Shown here in pieces: positions 8,203 to 17,821 of a DNA stretch of 64,000 bases. A program made the position numbers and the translations under genes. Positions within the stretch are counted from its first letter, which is position 1. Each line of letters opens with the position of its first letter. The stretch covers positions 124,001 to 188,000 of the forward strand of contig NZ_NOZR01000005.1 in the NCBI RefSeq assembly GCF_002250655.1, written 5' to 3'. This DNA comes from Mycolicibacterium sphagni. GTDB lineage: Bacteria; Actinomycetota; Actinomycetes; Mycobacteriales; Mycobacteriaceae. Under the pieces are notes generated by a model, which made no database searches, was not told where the DNA came from, and worked only from the letters and a program-made list of their open reading frames with translations.

Positions 8203-11200
8203 TCAGCGTGCTGATGTGATGACGCCGGCCAGCGTCTCGCACAGGCTCTCGGCCAGCGACCGGACAGTCGTTATATCCATCGATCGGACGCGTATTCCCG
8301 TTTCAGTTTCGATACGGGTTCGCAGCTCGAGATTCCCCAACGAGTCCAGACCATACTCGGAAATGGGCCGGTCTGGATCGATGGAGCGGCGCAAAATGAG
8401 GCTGAGCTGCTCAGATACCAGTCGGCGCACTCTCGTCGGCCATTCGTCGCGCGGCAGGTCGTGCAACTCCGCCCGGAAGCTGCTGGTGTCCGCCGGCCGG
8501 TCGCCACTGGCCTGGAAGGCCTCGGCGAACGGGCTGCGGGCAGCCAGATCGGTCAGCCACGGCGTCCCGATGATCGGTGCGTAACCGCTGTAGGCGCGAT
8601 CGTGGCGCAGCAGCGCCTCGAAGGCGTTCGCGCCCTCGTCGGGGCTGATCATCGTGGTGTCGCCGGAGGCGGCCAGATGCTTGCCCGCACCGATCTCGTC
8701 CCAGGCCGCCCACGCGATCGCCGTGGCAGGCAGGCCCTGCGATCGACGCCAGTGGGTGAACCCGTCCAGCCAGCTGTTGGCCGCGGCGTAGGCGCCCTGG
8801 CCGGGCGAGCCCATCAGGGCCGCCGCCGACGAGAACGAGCAGAACCAGTCCAGGGGCTGCGCCGTGGTCGCCCGGTGCAGGTGCCAGGCGCCGTAAACCT
8901 TGGGGGCCCAGTCCCGGTCGATCAGCGCGTCGGTGATGTTGGTCAGGATGGCGTCCTCGACCACCGCGGCGGCGTGCAGGACACCGCGCACGGCCATGCC
9001 GGTGGCGGTGGCCACGGTTACCAGGCGATCGACGGTCTCCGACAGCGCGATATCGCCGCTGACGACCTCGATCTCGGTGCCGGCGGACCGCATGCGCGCG
9101 ATCTCGGCCAGCGCTTCGGCCTTCGGCTCCGACCGCGAGTTCAGCACGATCCGGCCGCAACCGGCGGCGGCCATCTTCGCGGCCAGGAACAATCCCAGCC
9201 CGCCGAGACCACCGGTGATGATGTACGAACCGTCGCGGCGGAACACCTTGGACTGCTGCGGCGGAACGACGACGCTGCTGTGGCCCACCTTCGGCACCGA
9301 GAGCAGCAGCTTGCCCGTGTGCTCGGCCGCACCCATCACACGGATGGCGGTGGCGGCGTCAGCCAGCGGGTAATGCGTGGTCTCGGGCTGGGGCAACACC
9401 CCTTCTGCCGTGAGCCGGTATACGGTGCTCAGCAGGTCCCGGATCTGCTCCGGGTGCGTGGTGGCCATCAGCGCCAGGTCGACGCCGTAGAAGGACAGGT
9501 TGCGGCGGAACGGGAACAGTCCGAGGCGGGTGTCGCCGTAGATGTCCTTTTTGCCGATCTCGACGAACCGTCCGCCGAAGGCCAGCAGGTCCACCCCGGC
9601 CCGCTGAGCGGCGCCGGTCAGTGAGTTGAGCACGATGTCGACGCCGTAGCCGTCGGTGTCCCGGCGGATCTCCCCGGCGAAGGCGGCGCTGCGCGAGTCG
9701 TAGACGTGGGTGATGCCCATGGCGCGCAGGATGTCGCGGCGCTCCTCGGTGCCGGCGGTGGCGAAGATCTCCGCCCCGGCGGCGCGAGAGATCGCGATCG
9801 CGGCCTGGCCCACACCGCCGGTGGCGGAGTGGATCAGTACCTTGTCCCCGGACTTGATCCGGGCCAGGTCATGCAGGCTGTACCAAGCGGTCGCCGACGC
9901 GGTGGACACCGCCGCGGCCTGGTCGTCACGCAGGCCCGCGGGCAGCGTCACAGCCACATCGGCGTCGCAGGTCACGAACGTGCCCCAGCAGCCGTTGGGT
10001 GACATGCCGCCCACGTGATCGCCCACCCGGTGCGAGGTGACCTGCGGCCCGACCGCGGTCACCACACCGGCGAAGTCGATGCCCAGCTGCGGGTTCAGAC
10101 CCTCGAAGCTGGGGTAGCGACCGAAGGCCAGCAGGACGTCGGCGAAGTTCAGACTGGACGCGGTGACCGCGACCTCGATCTGGCCCGGCCCCGGCGGGAT
10201 GCGGTCGAAGGCGGCCAGCTCCAGGGTCTGCATGTCGCCCGGGGTACGGATCTCCAGACGCATGCCGTCACGGGCGTGGTCCACGACCGTGGTGTAGCGC
10301 TCGTCGGGCCGCAGCGGGCTCGGGTAGAGATGCGCGGTGTACCAGTCGCTGCCCCGGAACGCGGTTTCGTCTTCTTCCGAGCCGCTCAGCAGTACCCGGG
10401 CCAGCAGTTTGGAGTCGACATCGTCGTCCACGTCGATCTGGCTGGGGCGCAGCTGCGGGTACTCGGCACCGACCACACGCAACAGGCCACGCAGGCCGGC
10501 CTGCTCGAGGTTCGGCCGGTCGTCGGCCAGCACGGCCTGGGCGTTGCGGGTGATCACGTACAGCCGCGGCGGTTCGCCAGCGGTATCGGCGAGCTCGCGG
10601 GCGATGCGCACCAGGTGACGTACGTGCTCTCCCCCGCGATGCGGCAGCTGCTCTTCGGGGCAGCCATTGTGCGCGGCGCTGACGACGACGACATTGTCGA
10701 AGCCGGTTTCGGAGAAGTACGACCGGAGCCGCTCGGCGTTGCCTGCGTGGTCGGCCTGCTGCGGCCAGGACATCGTGGTCACGTCGGCGTCGTTGAGCTT
10801 CAGCGCGTCGGTGAGCGCCGAGGACAGCAGATCCGCGGTGTCCGACGTGCTGACCACCAACCAGGTCGCGGTGTTCGTGTGCGCGATCTCGGCGACCTGC
10901 TGCTGGCGCCATTCGATGCCTAGCAGCCGCTCGTTGAGGACCCGGTCGCCCTCGTTGTCCTCGGACATGCCGCTGCCCATCCGCAGACCCTGCACGGAGA
11001 ACAGCACCGTGCCGTAGTCGTCGAGCAGGTCGATGTCGGCCTCGACCGACGAACCGTCGAGCGAGGTGACGCGGGTCAGGCAGTAGCGGGCGTTGCGCGT
11101 CGCGCCGTGCACCCTCAGGCGGTCCACGCCCAGCGGCAACAGCAGCCCACCGGTGCCGGAGGCCTGCACGCCCGGATGCGCCGCGACCGATTGGAAGCAC

Positions 11201-14200
11201 GCGTCCAGTAGCGCCGGGTGCACCCCGTAGGCGGTCTGCTGATTGCGGATCGACGTGGGCAGGCCGATCTCGGCCAGCACGGTGTCGGCGGTCTCGTCGG
11301 CGGCGTTCACGGCGAGCAGCGCGGTGAACGCGGGGCCGAACTGCACACCACGGCCGTCGAACCATTGCCGCACACCGGCGCCGTCAGCCCGGTTGGGGTG
11401 AGCCTCGCGCAGCGCGTCCATGTCGTAGGCCTTCGGCGCCGCGCCGGCCTCGCCGGCAAGCAGCGTCGCGCTGGCCCGACGCTCGCGCTCGCCGTCGAGG
11501 TCGGTCTCCACCACGAAGTCCAGGACTCCGGGGGCGTCCGCCGAAGCGACAGCGCTGACCGGGGTCGTGTCCTTGAGTAGCAGCATCGCTTCGAAGGCGA
11601 CGTCGCGGACCTCCGCGTCGTCACCGAAGACACCGCGGGCGGCGGCCAGCGCCATCTCGCAGTAGGCCGCACCAGGCAGCGCGGCGACGTTGTTGATCTG
11701 GTGATCGACGAGCCACGGGTGCGCCGCGGTCCCGACCTCGGCCGCCCAGGCGTGCCGTTCCGGCTCTTCCAGGAGCCGGACGTGCGAACCCAGCAGCGGG
11801 TGGGCGGCTACCAGGTGCGCGCCGCGCGCCTGGTGATCGACGCCGTCGGCGACCAGCACCAGGCTGCGGTGGGTCCAGGTCGGCAGCGGGGCGTCGACCA
11901 GACGACCTGTCGGATACAGCACCGAGAAGTCCACCTGCGCACCGGCGGCGTACAGCGTGCCGAGGAAATCGCCCAGGCCGTTGGGGACTTCCTGGCCGCG
12001 ACGCATGCCCGCCAGTGCGGCGACGCTGATGTCCAGCGTGCCGGCGGTCTGGTCGATGGCGCGGATCAGCAGCGGGTGCGGCGAGAGTTCGCCGAACACC
12101 CGGAAGCCGTCCTCCAGCGCAGTCTGTACGGCGGCCGAGAATCGAACCGTGTGGCGCAGGTTGTCCACCCAGTAGTCGGCATCGCAGTACGGCTGCTCGC
12201 GCGGGTCGAATGAGGTCGCTGAGTAGTAGGGCACCTCTGGGGCCATCGGGGTGATGTCGGACAGCATTTCGGCGAGTTCGTCGAGGATCGGGTCGACCTG
12301 CGGCGAGTGCGACGCCACGTCGACGTTGACCTCGCGGGCCATGATCTCGCGCTGCTCCCAGCCGGCCACGATCTTGCGGACGGTCTCGGTGCTGCCACCG
12401 ATCACCGTCGAGTTGGGCGACGCGACGACGGCGACGACGACGTCCTCGACGCCCTGCTTCTCGAGTTCTTCACGCACCTGCTGGGCGGGCATCTCGACAG
12501 AGGCCATCGCTCCCCCGCCGGCCAGCCGCAGGCAGAGCAACGAGCGACGGCAGATGACCTTGACGCCGTCTTCCAGCGACAATGCGCCGGAAACGACGGC
12601 CGCGGCGACCTCCCCCAGCGAGTGGCCGATGACCGCACCCGGCTGGACGCCGTAGGCGCGCATCGTGGCGGCCATCGCGACCTGCACGGCGAAGATGGTC
12701 GGCTGCACCCGGTGGATGCCCTCGACTGTTTCGGGGGCCGTCATCGCCTCGGTGACCGAGAAGTTCGACTCGGCGGCGATCAGCGGCTCGATCTCGGCGA
12801 TCGTGGCGGCGAAGACCGGCTCGGTGGCCAGCAGCCCGGTGCCCATCGAGGCCCACTGCGAGCCCTGCCCGGAGAAGATCCACACCGGTCCGCGGTCGTC
12901 GTGGCCGACGGCGGCCTGGTAGGGCTCGTCGCCGTCGGCGATGTGGCGCAGTTGCTCGATGAGCCCGGCACGGTCGTCGGCGATGACGCCGGCACGCATC
13001 GGGCGGTGTCCGCGTCGGCGGCTCAGCGTGTAGCCGAGGTCAGGCAGCGACAGCTCGTCGCCGGCGCTCTGAACCCAGTCGGCGAGGCGGGCAGCTGTGT
13101 TGCGGAGTTCCTCGACCGAGGTGGAGCACAAGGGGAAGATCTGAAGGTTCTTGGCGGCGACGTCGGCGTCCCCGTCGACTACGACGGGCGCCTCGGGTGC
13201 CTGCTCGAGGACCACGTGCACGTTGGTACCCGACATGCCGTACGACGAGACGCCGGCGCGGCGCGGGCCGCCGTCCTTGGGCCACGGGGTGTTCTCGGTG
13301 GGGACGAACATCCCGGTCTTGACCTTGGCCAGCTTCTCCGGCAGGCGGTTGAAGTGCAGGTTCTGCGGTATCACACCGTGGTTCACCGCGAGGACTGCCT
13401 TCATCAGACCCAGGACGCCTGCAGCGGATTCAGCGTGGCCGAAGTTGCTCTTGACCGAGGTCAGGGCGCAGGGGCCGTCGTTGCCGTACACGCTGGAGAT
13501 GCTGTTGAACTCGATCGTGTCGCCCACCGGAGTGCCGGTGCCGTGCGCCTCGACCATGCCGACGGTGGCGGGGTCGACGCCTGCGGCGGCCAGCGCGGCC
13601 TGGAACACCGCTACCTGGGCGTCCCGGGACGGGGTCAGGATGTTCTCGGTACGGCCGTCCTGGTTGGAGGCGGTGCTCTTGATGACGGCCAGCACGCGGT
13701 CACCGTCACGCTGGGCGTCGTCGAGCCGCTTGAGGACGACGATCCCGCAGCCCTCGGCGCGGACGAAGCCGTCGGCGGCGACGTCGAAGGAGTGGCAGCG
13801 TCCAGTCGGCGACAACATGCCCTGCCCGGACGACGAGGCGTAGAGGCGCTTGTCGAGCATCAGCATCACGCCGCCGGCCAATGCCATGTCGCTTTCGCCG
13901 TCATGCAGGCTGCGGACGGCCTGATGCACCGCGACCAAGCTCGAGGAGCAGGCGGTGTCCATGGTCACCGCGGGACCATGCAGACCAAGCGCGTGCGAAA
14001 TGCGGCCTGAGGCCATGCTGAACGGGGCGCCGGTGAAGGCGTAGGCCTGATCGAAGGCACCGGCGTCGCTGGTGACCATCGCGTAGTCGTCGTGGGACAT
14101 GCCGATGAAGACACCGGTCGATGTGCCGGAGAGCGATGCGGGTGTGAAGCCGGCTTGTTCGGTGGCTTCCCAGCAGGTCTCCAGCAGCACGCGGTGCTGC

Positions 14201-14481
14201 GGGTCCATCGCGGTGGCTTCGCGCTCGTTGATGCCAAAGAAATCAGGGTCGAAGCCGGTGACGTCGTCGATGAAGGCGCCCCACTTCGACACAGAGCGGC
14301 CGGGTACGCCGGGCTCGGGGTCGTACAGGTCGTCGGCGTCCCATCGGTCGGCGGGAACCTCAGTGACCAGATCAGCGCCCTCGAGCAACGCCTCCCACAA
14401 CGCGTGCGGCGAGTCGATACCACCGGGCAACCGGCACGCCATGCCGACCACGGCGATGGGGGTGACAGATGTCTGACGCAC
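8203..14481 (-). CDS. pks5: Mas/Pks5-type iterative polyketide synthase
   Basis: 2092 aa, single module. KS: residues 8-430 with DTACSSS (Cys178), EAHGTGT (His313) and NFGHAES (His349). AT: 530-850 with GHSLGE (Ser621) and VASH at 723-726, a methylmalonyl-type signature. DH: 885-1170 with His927. ER: about 1480-1790 with [16 protein letters not shown]: about 1800-1990 with [13 protein letters not shown]: about 2010-2085 with [10 protein letters not shown]. This KS-AT-DH-ER-KR-ACP order and length match mycobacterial Mas and Pks5 (2108 aa in M. tuberculosis), which make methyl-branched acyl chains. Pks5 orthologues make LOS acyl chains. It heads an operon with papA and two acyltransferases. 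Starts at GTG 14481. Confidence 0.92.
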   Translation of the reverse strand: MRQTSVTPIAVVGMACRLPGGIDSPHALWEALLEGADLVTEVPADRWDADDLYDPEPGVPGRSVSKWGAFIDDVTGFDPDFFGINEREATAMDPQHRVLLETCWEATEQAGFTPASLSGTSTGVFIGMSHDDYAMVTSDAGAFDQAYAFTGAPFSMASGRISHALGLHGPAVTMDTACSSSLVAVHQAVRSLHDGESDMALAGGVMLMLDKRLYASSSGQGMLSPTGRCHSFDVAADGFVRAEGCGIVVLKRLDDAQRDGDRVLAVIKSTASNQDGRTENILTPSRDAQVAVFQAALAAAGVDPATVGMVEAHGTGTPVGDTIEFNSISSVYGNDGPCALTSVKSNFGHAESAAGVLGLMKAVLAVNHGVIPQNLHFNRLPEKLAKVKTGMFVPTENTPWPKDGGPRRAGVSSYGMSGTNVHVVLEQAPEAPVVVDGDADVAAKNLQIFPLCSTSVEELRNTAARLADWVQSAGDELSLPDLGYTLSRRRGHRPMRAGVIADDRAGLIEQLRHIADGDEPYQAAVGHDDRGPVWIFSGQGSQWASMGTGLLATEPVFAATIAEIEPLIAAESNFSVTEAMTAPETVEGIHRVQPTIFAVQVAMAATMRAYGVQPGAVIGHSLGEVAAAVVSGALSLEDGVKVICRRSLLCLRLAGGGAMASVEMPAQQVREELEKQGVEDVVVAVVASPNSTVIGGSTETVRKIVAGWEQREIMAREVNVDVASHSPQVDPILDELAEMLSDITPMAPEVPYYSATSFDPREQPYCDADYWVDNLRHTVRFSAAVQTALEDGFRVFGELSPHPLLIRAIDQTAGTLDISVAALAGMRRGQEVPNGLGDFLGTLYAAGAQVDFSVLYPTGRLVDAPLPTWTHRSLVLVADGVDHQARGAHLVAAHPLLGSHVRLLEEPERHAWAAEVGTAAHPWLVDHQINNVAALPGAAYCEMALAAARGVFGDDAEVRDVAFEAMLLLKDTTPVSAVASADAPGVLDFVVETDLDGERERRASATLLAGEAGAAPKAYDMDALREAHPNRADGAGVRQWFDGRGVQFGPAFTALLAVNAADETADTVLAEIGLPTSIRNQQTAYGVHPALLDACFQSVAAHPGVQASGTGGLLLPLGVDRLRVHGATRNARYCLTRVTSLDGSSVEADIDLLDDYGTVLFSVQGLRMGSGMSEDNEGDRVLNERLLGIEWRQQQVAEIAHTNTATWLVVSTSDTADLLSSALTDALKLNDADVTTMSWPQQADHAGNAERLRSYFSETGFDNVVVVSAAHNGCPEEQLPHRGGEHVRHLVRIARELADTAGEPPRLYVITRNAQAVLADDRPNLEQAGLRGLLRVVGAEYPQLRPSQIDVDDDVDSKLLARVLLSGSEEDETAFRGSDWYTAHLYPSPLRPDERYTTVVDHARDGMRLEIRTPGDMQTLELAAFDRIPPGPGQIEVAVTASSLNFADVLLAFGRYPSFEGLNPQLGIDFAGVVTAVGPQVTSHRVGDHVGGMSPNGCWGTFVTCDADVAVTLPAGLRDDQAAAVSTASATAWYSLHDLARIKSGDKVLIHSATGGVGQAAIAISRAAGAEIFATAGTEERRDILRAMGITHVYDSRSAAFAGEIRRDTDGYGVDIVLNSLTGAAQRAGVDLLAFGGRFVEIGKKDIYGDTRLGLFPFRRNLSFYGVDLALMATTHPEQIRDLLSTVYRLTAEGVLPQPETTHYPLADAATAIRVMGAAEHTGKLLLSVPKVGHSSVVVPPQQSKVFRRDGSYIITGGLGGLGLFLAAKMAAAGCGRIVLNSRSEPKAEALAEIARMRSAGTEIEVVSGDIALSETVDRLVTVATATGMAVRGVLHAAAVVEDAILTNITDALIDRDWAPKVYGAWHLHRATTAQPLDWFCSFSSAAALMGSPGQGAYAAANSWLDGFTHWRRSQGLPATAIAWAAWDEIGAGKHLAASGDTTMISPDEGANAFEALLRHDRAYSGYAPIIGTPWLTDLAARSPFAEAFQASGDRPADTSSFRAELHDLPRDEWPTRVRRLVSEQLSLILRRSIDPDRPISEYGLDSLGNLELRTRIETETGIRVRSMDITTVRSLAESLCETLAGVITSAR

Positions 14482-14575
14482 GTCCGCTCACACCTCACTT
14501 CTTGACACTGGGAAAGGCAACTCGTCTCGACGATGCAGCGGTTGCCACCGAGTCGAAGTTGCCAATGTGCTGGGT

Positions 14576-14581
14576 AGCTTA
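14576..14581 (-). promoter_or_regulatory. Candidate -10 element for pks
   Basis: On the minus strand TAAGCT lies about 95 nt upstream of the pks GTG, preceded by an A-rich stretch (GAAAAACGGC). No clear -35 box is seen. Confidence 0.25.
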
Positions 14582-14784
14582 GCCGTTTTTCGTTAAGACC
14601 GCGAGAAATGTTTGATGTTTTTGATTAGGGATTGGGCAATGTGACCTTTGGCCCTAACGTCGTGCCCGGTCAGGCGCGGATCCGATAGCTGCGCTTGCCG
14701 CCACGGATACCCCAGAGATCGTCGTTACCGTATTGAGATGACCGTCAAAAATCGTTTTGAACTGGCATTTTCTTGTGGAGCCAC

Positions 14785-14821
14785 CGGCGTGTCGGCACCC
14801 CGGCGGGCTCCCGACACGCCG
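14785..14821. other. 11-bp perfect stem-loop in pks leader region
   Basis: CGGCGTGTCGG at 14785-14795 pairs perfectly with CCGACACGCCG at 14811-14821 around a 15-nt GC-rich loop. It stands out in an AT-rich neighbourhood. It could be a U-less terminator, a protein site or an RNA leader structure for pks. No poly-T run follows on either strand. Confidence 0.45.
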
Positions 14822-15024
14822 CCCGGGGAGGCAAGCTGGAAGTTGCAGAGTGTTTACTATCGCAATTCTGACACAAATTGGTATCAACGCGGTTATAGCA
14901 AATAATCGGAATGTCGGGAATTGGAGACCGATGCTAAACAATCGGAATAGCGTTGCAGCCGCCCTTAAGTATCACCGAATGCTCATACAAATGCCGCGCG
15001 AGCGAGGCCGCGTAGGCTGGCCAT

Positions 15025-15120
15025 CCTGAGAGTATCCGCAATCACACCTCAGGTTCTGAAAACCCGATAGCCTGCGAAAACCCTTCACCTACTTAGGAGA
15101 TGGCTACCAACCTGAGAGTA
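15025..15120. repeat. CCTGAGAGTA direct repeats plus an inverted copy
   Basis: CCTGAGAGTA occurs at 15025-15034 and 15111-15120. CTCAGGTT at 15048-15055 is the reverse complement of AACCTGAG at 15109-15116. Three related half-sites within 100 bp suggest operator half-sites, but no known regulator motif is recognised. Confidence 0.3.
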
Positions 15121-15468
15121 GGCTGAGATTTCAATATTCCGATCGGATTAAACGTGACACAGGCCACATCTGAGATGTAGCGGAGACATCGATTACCGGA
15201 TGTAAGGCATTTCTTGCCACAAGTCAGCAAACGCACCAGGATAAATGACCGGCTATTTGCCGATAATTGGCGAACTTTCGTCGGAAGATGAAGCTGAGGA
15301 AGATTCCGCCGACGCCTCGTGACATTTATCACCCCTTTAACCGCGCCTTGTGAACTCCCTGTGAAAGTTTGCTGGGGGCCCGTTCAGGAGCATACGGGGA
15401 GGTCAGCGAGGGACTCGCGAAACCCGGCGAGCAGGCAACACGCGGCAAGATGGACAAGGCAGCAAGGT

Positions 15469-15488
15469 CCTGATTGCAAGCAATCAGG
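15469..15488 (-). terminator. Stem-loop after lipL, probable terminator
   Basis: CCTGATTG and CAATCAGG form a perfect 8-bp stem with a CAAG/CTTG loop, starting 8 bp past the lipL stop codon. It probably ends the mutA-mutB-meaB-lipL transcript. The U-tract is weak, as is common in mycobacteria. Confidence 0.5.
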
Positions 15489-15495
15489 TGACGAA

Positions 15496-16764
15496 TTACC
15501 CTGCGACGACCCCAGACGACAACGGCCCGAACGGGGCACCGAACTCCGCGACAGGAGTGAAGCCATGCTGGCGGGCTGCCGCCGCACCCCGCCGAATCAG
15601 CGCCGCAGTCGCGACGAAGCCGGCCTGGTCGGCGACCACGAGCGGAGTCAGCAACCGATTGTGGACGAAACTGAACGACAACCCCGCCTCCGGGATCGCC
15701 CAGCCCAGTGAACCGCCCAGTCCGACGTGCCCGAATCCGGGCAGCACTCCCGGGATGGGCAGCGAGTGATAACCGAGGTGGAAACCCAGCGGCATGATCA
15801 GGTTGCGGTCCGGGGTCAGATTGCGCCGGCCGGTGAGACCGGCGACCAGCTCCGACGACAGGAAACGCTGACCATCGATCTCGCCACCGTTGGCGATGGC
15901 GCCGTACATCCGGGCGAGGCCGCGCGCGGTGGCCACGCCGTTGGCCGACGGCAGCTCGCTGTCGAGCAGCGGCATCGCGCCCTGGACCGTCGACCGCATG
16001 CCGGGGAAGTACATGGACCCGAAGATCGCCGACGTCTCGAAGGCCGCGACCCGCGGCGCGATGGTGTTGAAGACCGGATTGGGAATGGCCAGTTGGGGTC
16101 CGATGATGCTGGCGGCCCGTGTCGGCGCGCCGGCCGGCGGCCGGCCAAGGTGAATGCCATCGGTATTGAGCGGCTCGGCGACTTCGGTGCGGATCAGATC
16201 CCGCATGCCCATCCCGGTGACCGCGCGGGCCAGGCCGGACAGCAGCCAGCCGTAGGTCAACGCGTGATAGGCAGGCTTGCCGAAGAAGCGGCCGACCGGC
16301 GCCGCCGCGAGACGTTCCTCCATGACGAGGTGGTTGAGCAGGTCCCGCCGGCGCACTCCGCGCAGATGCGACAAACCCGCGTGATGGCGCATCACGTCGC
16401 GGACGGTGATGTCCTGCTTGCCGTTGGCGCCGAACGCCGGCCAGTACTCGGCCATCGGGGCGTCGTAGTCGATCAGGCCGCGGTCGGCAAGCCGGTGGAT
16501 GACGGTCGACGCGACGCCCTTGGTCGCGGAGAACACCATGGCTCCGGTGTCGGCGGACCAGTGTTGACGGCCACGCCGGTCAGACCACCCGGTCCACACG
16601 TCGACGACGGGCTGGCCGTCGAGGTAGACCGCCAGGGCGCCGCCGCCGAAGCGCGGGTGCGGGAACATCGCCGCGAAGCTGCGCAGCGCGAAGGCGAAGT
16701 TCGGGTCAGCGGCACCCTGCACCCCATGGGGCAAGGTGTCGTCTCTGCGAATCGCCTGAGTCAC
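15496..16764 (-). CDS. lipL: Serine esterase / beta-lactamase-fold LipL
   Basis: About 422 aa, class C beta-lactamase/esterase fold. The SxxK nucleophile motif is MVFSATKG at about residue 65, and YHALTYGW supplies the conserved tyrosine. The strings GGALAVYLDGQPVVDVW and GFGHVGLGGSLGW are strongly LipL-like. M. tuberculosis LipL (Rv1497, 429 aa) is a lipase/esterase encoded after meaB, exactly as here. Start: the GTG at 16764 gives family length and leaves 73 nt after meaB; a longer frame to 16905 would overlap the meaB end. Substrate in vivo is unclear. A terminator-like stem-loop follows the stop. Confidence 0.87.
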   Translation of the reverse strand: MTQAIRRDDTLPHGVQGAADPNFAFALRSFAAMFPHPRFGGGALAVYLDGQPVVDVWTGWSDRRGRQHWSADTGAMVFSATKGVASTVIHRLADRGLIDYDAPMAEYWPAFGANGKQDITVRDVMRHHAGLSHLRGVRRRDLLNHLVMEERLAAAPVGRFFGKPAYHALTYGWLLSGLARAVTGMGMRDLIRTEVAEPLNTDGIHLGRPPAGAPTRAASIIGPQLAIPNPVFNTIAPRVAAFETSAIFGSMYFPGMRSTVQGAMPLLDSELPSANGVATARGLARMYGAIANGGEIDGQRFLSSELVAGLTGRRNLTPDRNLIMPLGFHLGYHSLPIPGVLPGFGHVGLGGSLGWAIPEAGLSFSFVHNRLLTPLVVADQAGFVATAALIRRGAAAARQHGFTPVAEFGAPFGPLSSGVVAG

Positions 16765-16837
16765 AGATGGGAATTTAACCGGCCTAAGCACAGCAGCAGC
16801 AAATTGTTGCCAAACTGTTAACTTGACCAGCGGCCCG

Positions 16838-17821
16838 TCACGTTGACTGTTCGGCGGCCTCGAGGATTCGCTGTGCCGCCAGCGCGGGCGTGAGTTCGCC
16901 GTCACGGACCTGTCGTTCGATCTCGGCCCGCTGCGTCCGGACGTCGGGGTGGCTCAGCACCCGGTCGAGGACGGCGTCGCGCACCATCGACCAGGTCCAG
17001 TCCACTTGCTGGGCGCGTCGGCGGGCGGCGAACTCGCCGGCTTCGGTCAACACATCGCGGTGTCGCAGGATGGTGTCCCACAGTTCCGACAGGCCGGTGC
17101 CTTCCATCGCACTCATCGTCAATACTGGTGGGCGCCAAATGGTTTCGCGTGGATAAATCAACCTGATCGCTGCCGACAATTCACGGGCGCACGCCTTGGC
17201 CTCGATGACGTGCGGGCCGTCGGCCTTGTTCACCACCACGATGTCAGCCAGCTCGAGGACACCCTTCTTGATGCCTTGTAGCTGGTCACCGGTGCGGGCC
17301 AGCGTAAGGAACACGAAGGTGTCCACCATGTTGGAGACGGTCACTTCAGACTGCCCGACCCCGACGGTCTCCACCAGGATCACATCGAATCCGGCAGCCT
17401 CGACCAGCACGATCGTCTCCCGGGTCGCCTTTGCTACCCCACCGAGGGTGCCCGAGGTCGGCGACGGACGGATGTAAGCATCAGGATGCACGGCAAGCTT
17501 CGCCATGCGGGTCTTGTCCCCCAGGATCGAGCCGCCGGTGCGGGTCGAGGACGGGTCGACGGCCAGGACGGCGACCCGATGGCCCTGCTCGATGAGGTAC
17601 ATGCCGAGTGCCTCGATGGTGGTCGACTTGCCCACCCCGGGCACCCCGGTGATGCCGACGTGGAGAGACTTGCCCGCATCGGGCATCAGCTCCAGCAGCA
17701 AGCGCTGGGCCTGGTCGCGGTGGTCGGCGCGCGTCGATTCCACCAGGGTGATGGCCCGCGACAGCGCCGCCCGATCACCGCTGCGGATCGCCCCGGCCAG
17801 TGCTGCGACGTCGAGAGGCAT
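16838..17821 (-). CDS. meaB: Methylmalonyl-CoA mutase chaperone GTPase MeaB
   Basis: 327 aa G3E-family GTPase. The P-loop is GVPGVGKST at about residue 60, DPSSTRTGGSILGDKTRM is the switch region, VETVGVGQSE comes near 155, and the NKAD base-specificity motif lies near 205. MeaB (also annotated ArgK) uses GTP to gate loading of adenosylcobalamin into methylmalonyl-CoA mutase and to remove damaged cofactor. The ATG at 17821 overlaps the mutB stop as TGATG, so the two are translationally coupled. This is the standard mutA-mutB-meaB arrangement. Confidence 0.95.
   Translation of the reverse strand: MPLDVAALAGAIRSGDRAALSRAITLVESTRADHRDQAQRLLLELMPDAGKSLHVGITGVPGVGKSTTIEALGMYLIEQGHRVAVLAVDPSSTRTGGSILGDKTRMAKLAVHPDAYIRPSPTSGTLGGVAKATRETIVLVEAAGFDVILVETVGVGQSEVTVSNMVDTFVFLTLARTGDQLQGIKKGVLELADIVVVNKADGPHVIEAKACARELSAAIRLIYPRETIWRPPVLTMSAMEGTGLSELWDTILRHRDVLTEAGEFAARRRAQQVDWTWSMVRDAVLDRVLSHPDVRTQRAEIERQVRDGELTPALAAQRILEAAEQST

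Larger units (their letters stand above)
14482..15495. other. Gene-free AT-richer region upstream of pks
   Basis: About 1 kb without a credible gene between lipL and pks, both on the minus strand. GC is visibly lower than in the flanks. It holds a candidate pks promoter, an 11-bp perfect stem-loop, repeats of CCTGAGAGTA and a stem-loop after lipL. Short frames on both strands (for example 14648-14905, 15093-15332) lack conserved motifs and mycobacterial codon bias. The AT bias suits an Lsr2-silenced control region (inference). Confidence 0.6.

Noticed and set aside
12307..14010. Long plus-strand open frame (567 codons) opposite the KS/AT part of the PKS
   Set aside because: It mirrors the codon bias of the PKS on the other strand, has low-complexity His/Gly/Arg/Asp content and no domain.
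14648..15332. Several short frames on both strands in the AT-rich region upstream of pks
   Set aside because: No motif, no ribosome site, composition unlike mycobacterial genes and mutually overlapping.
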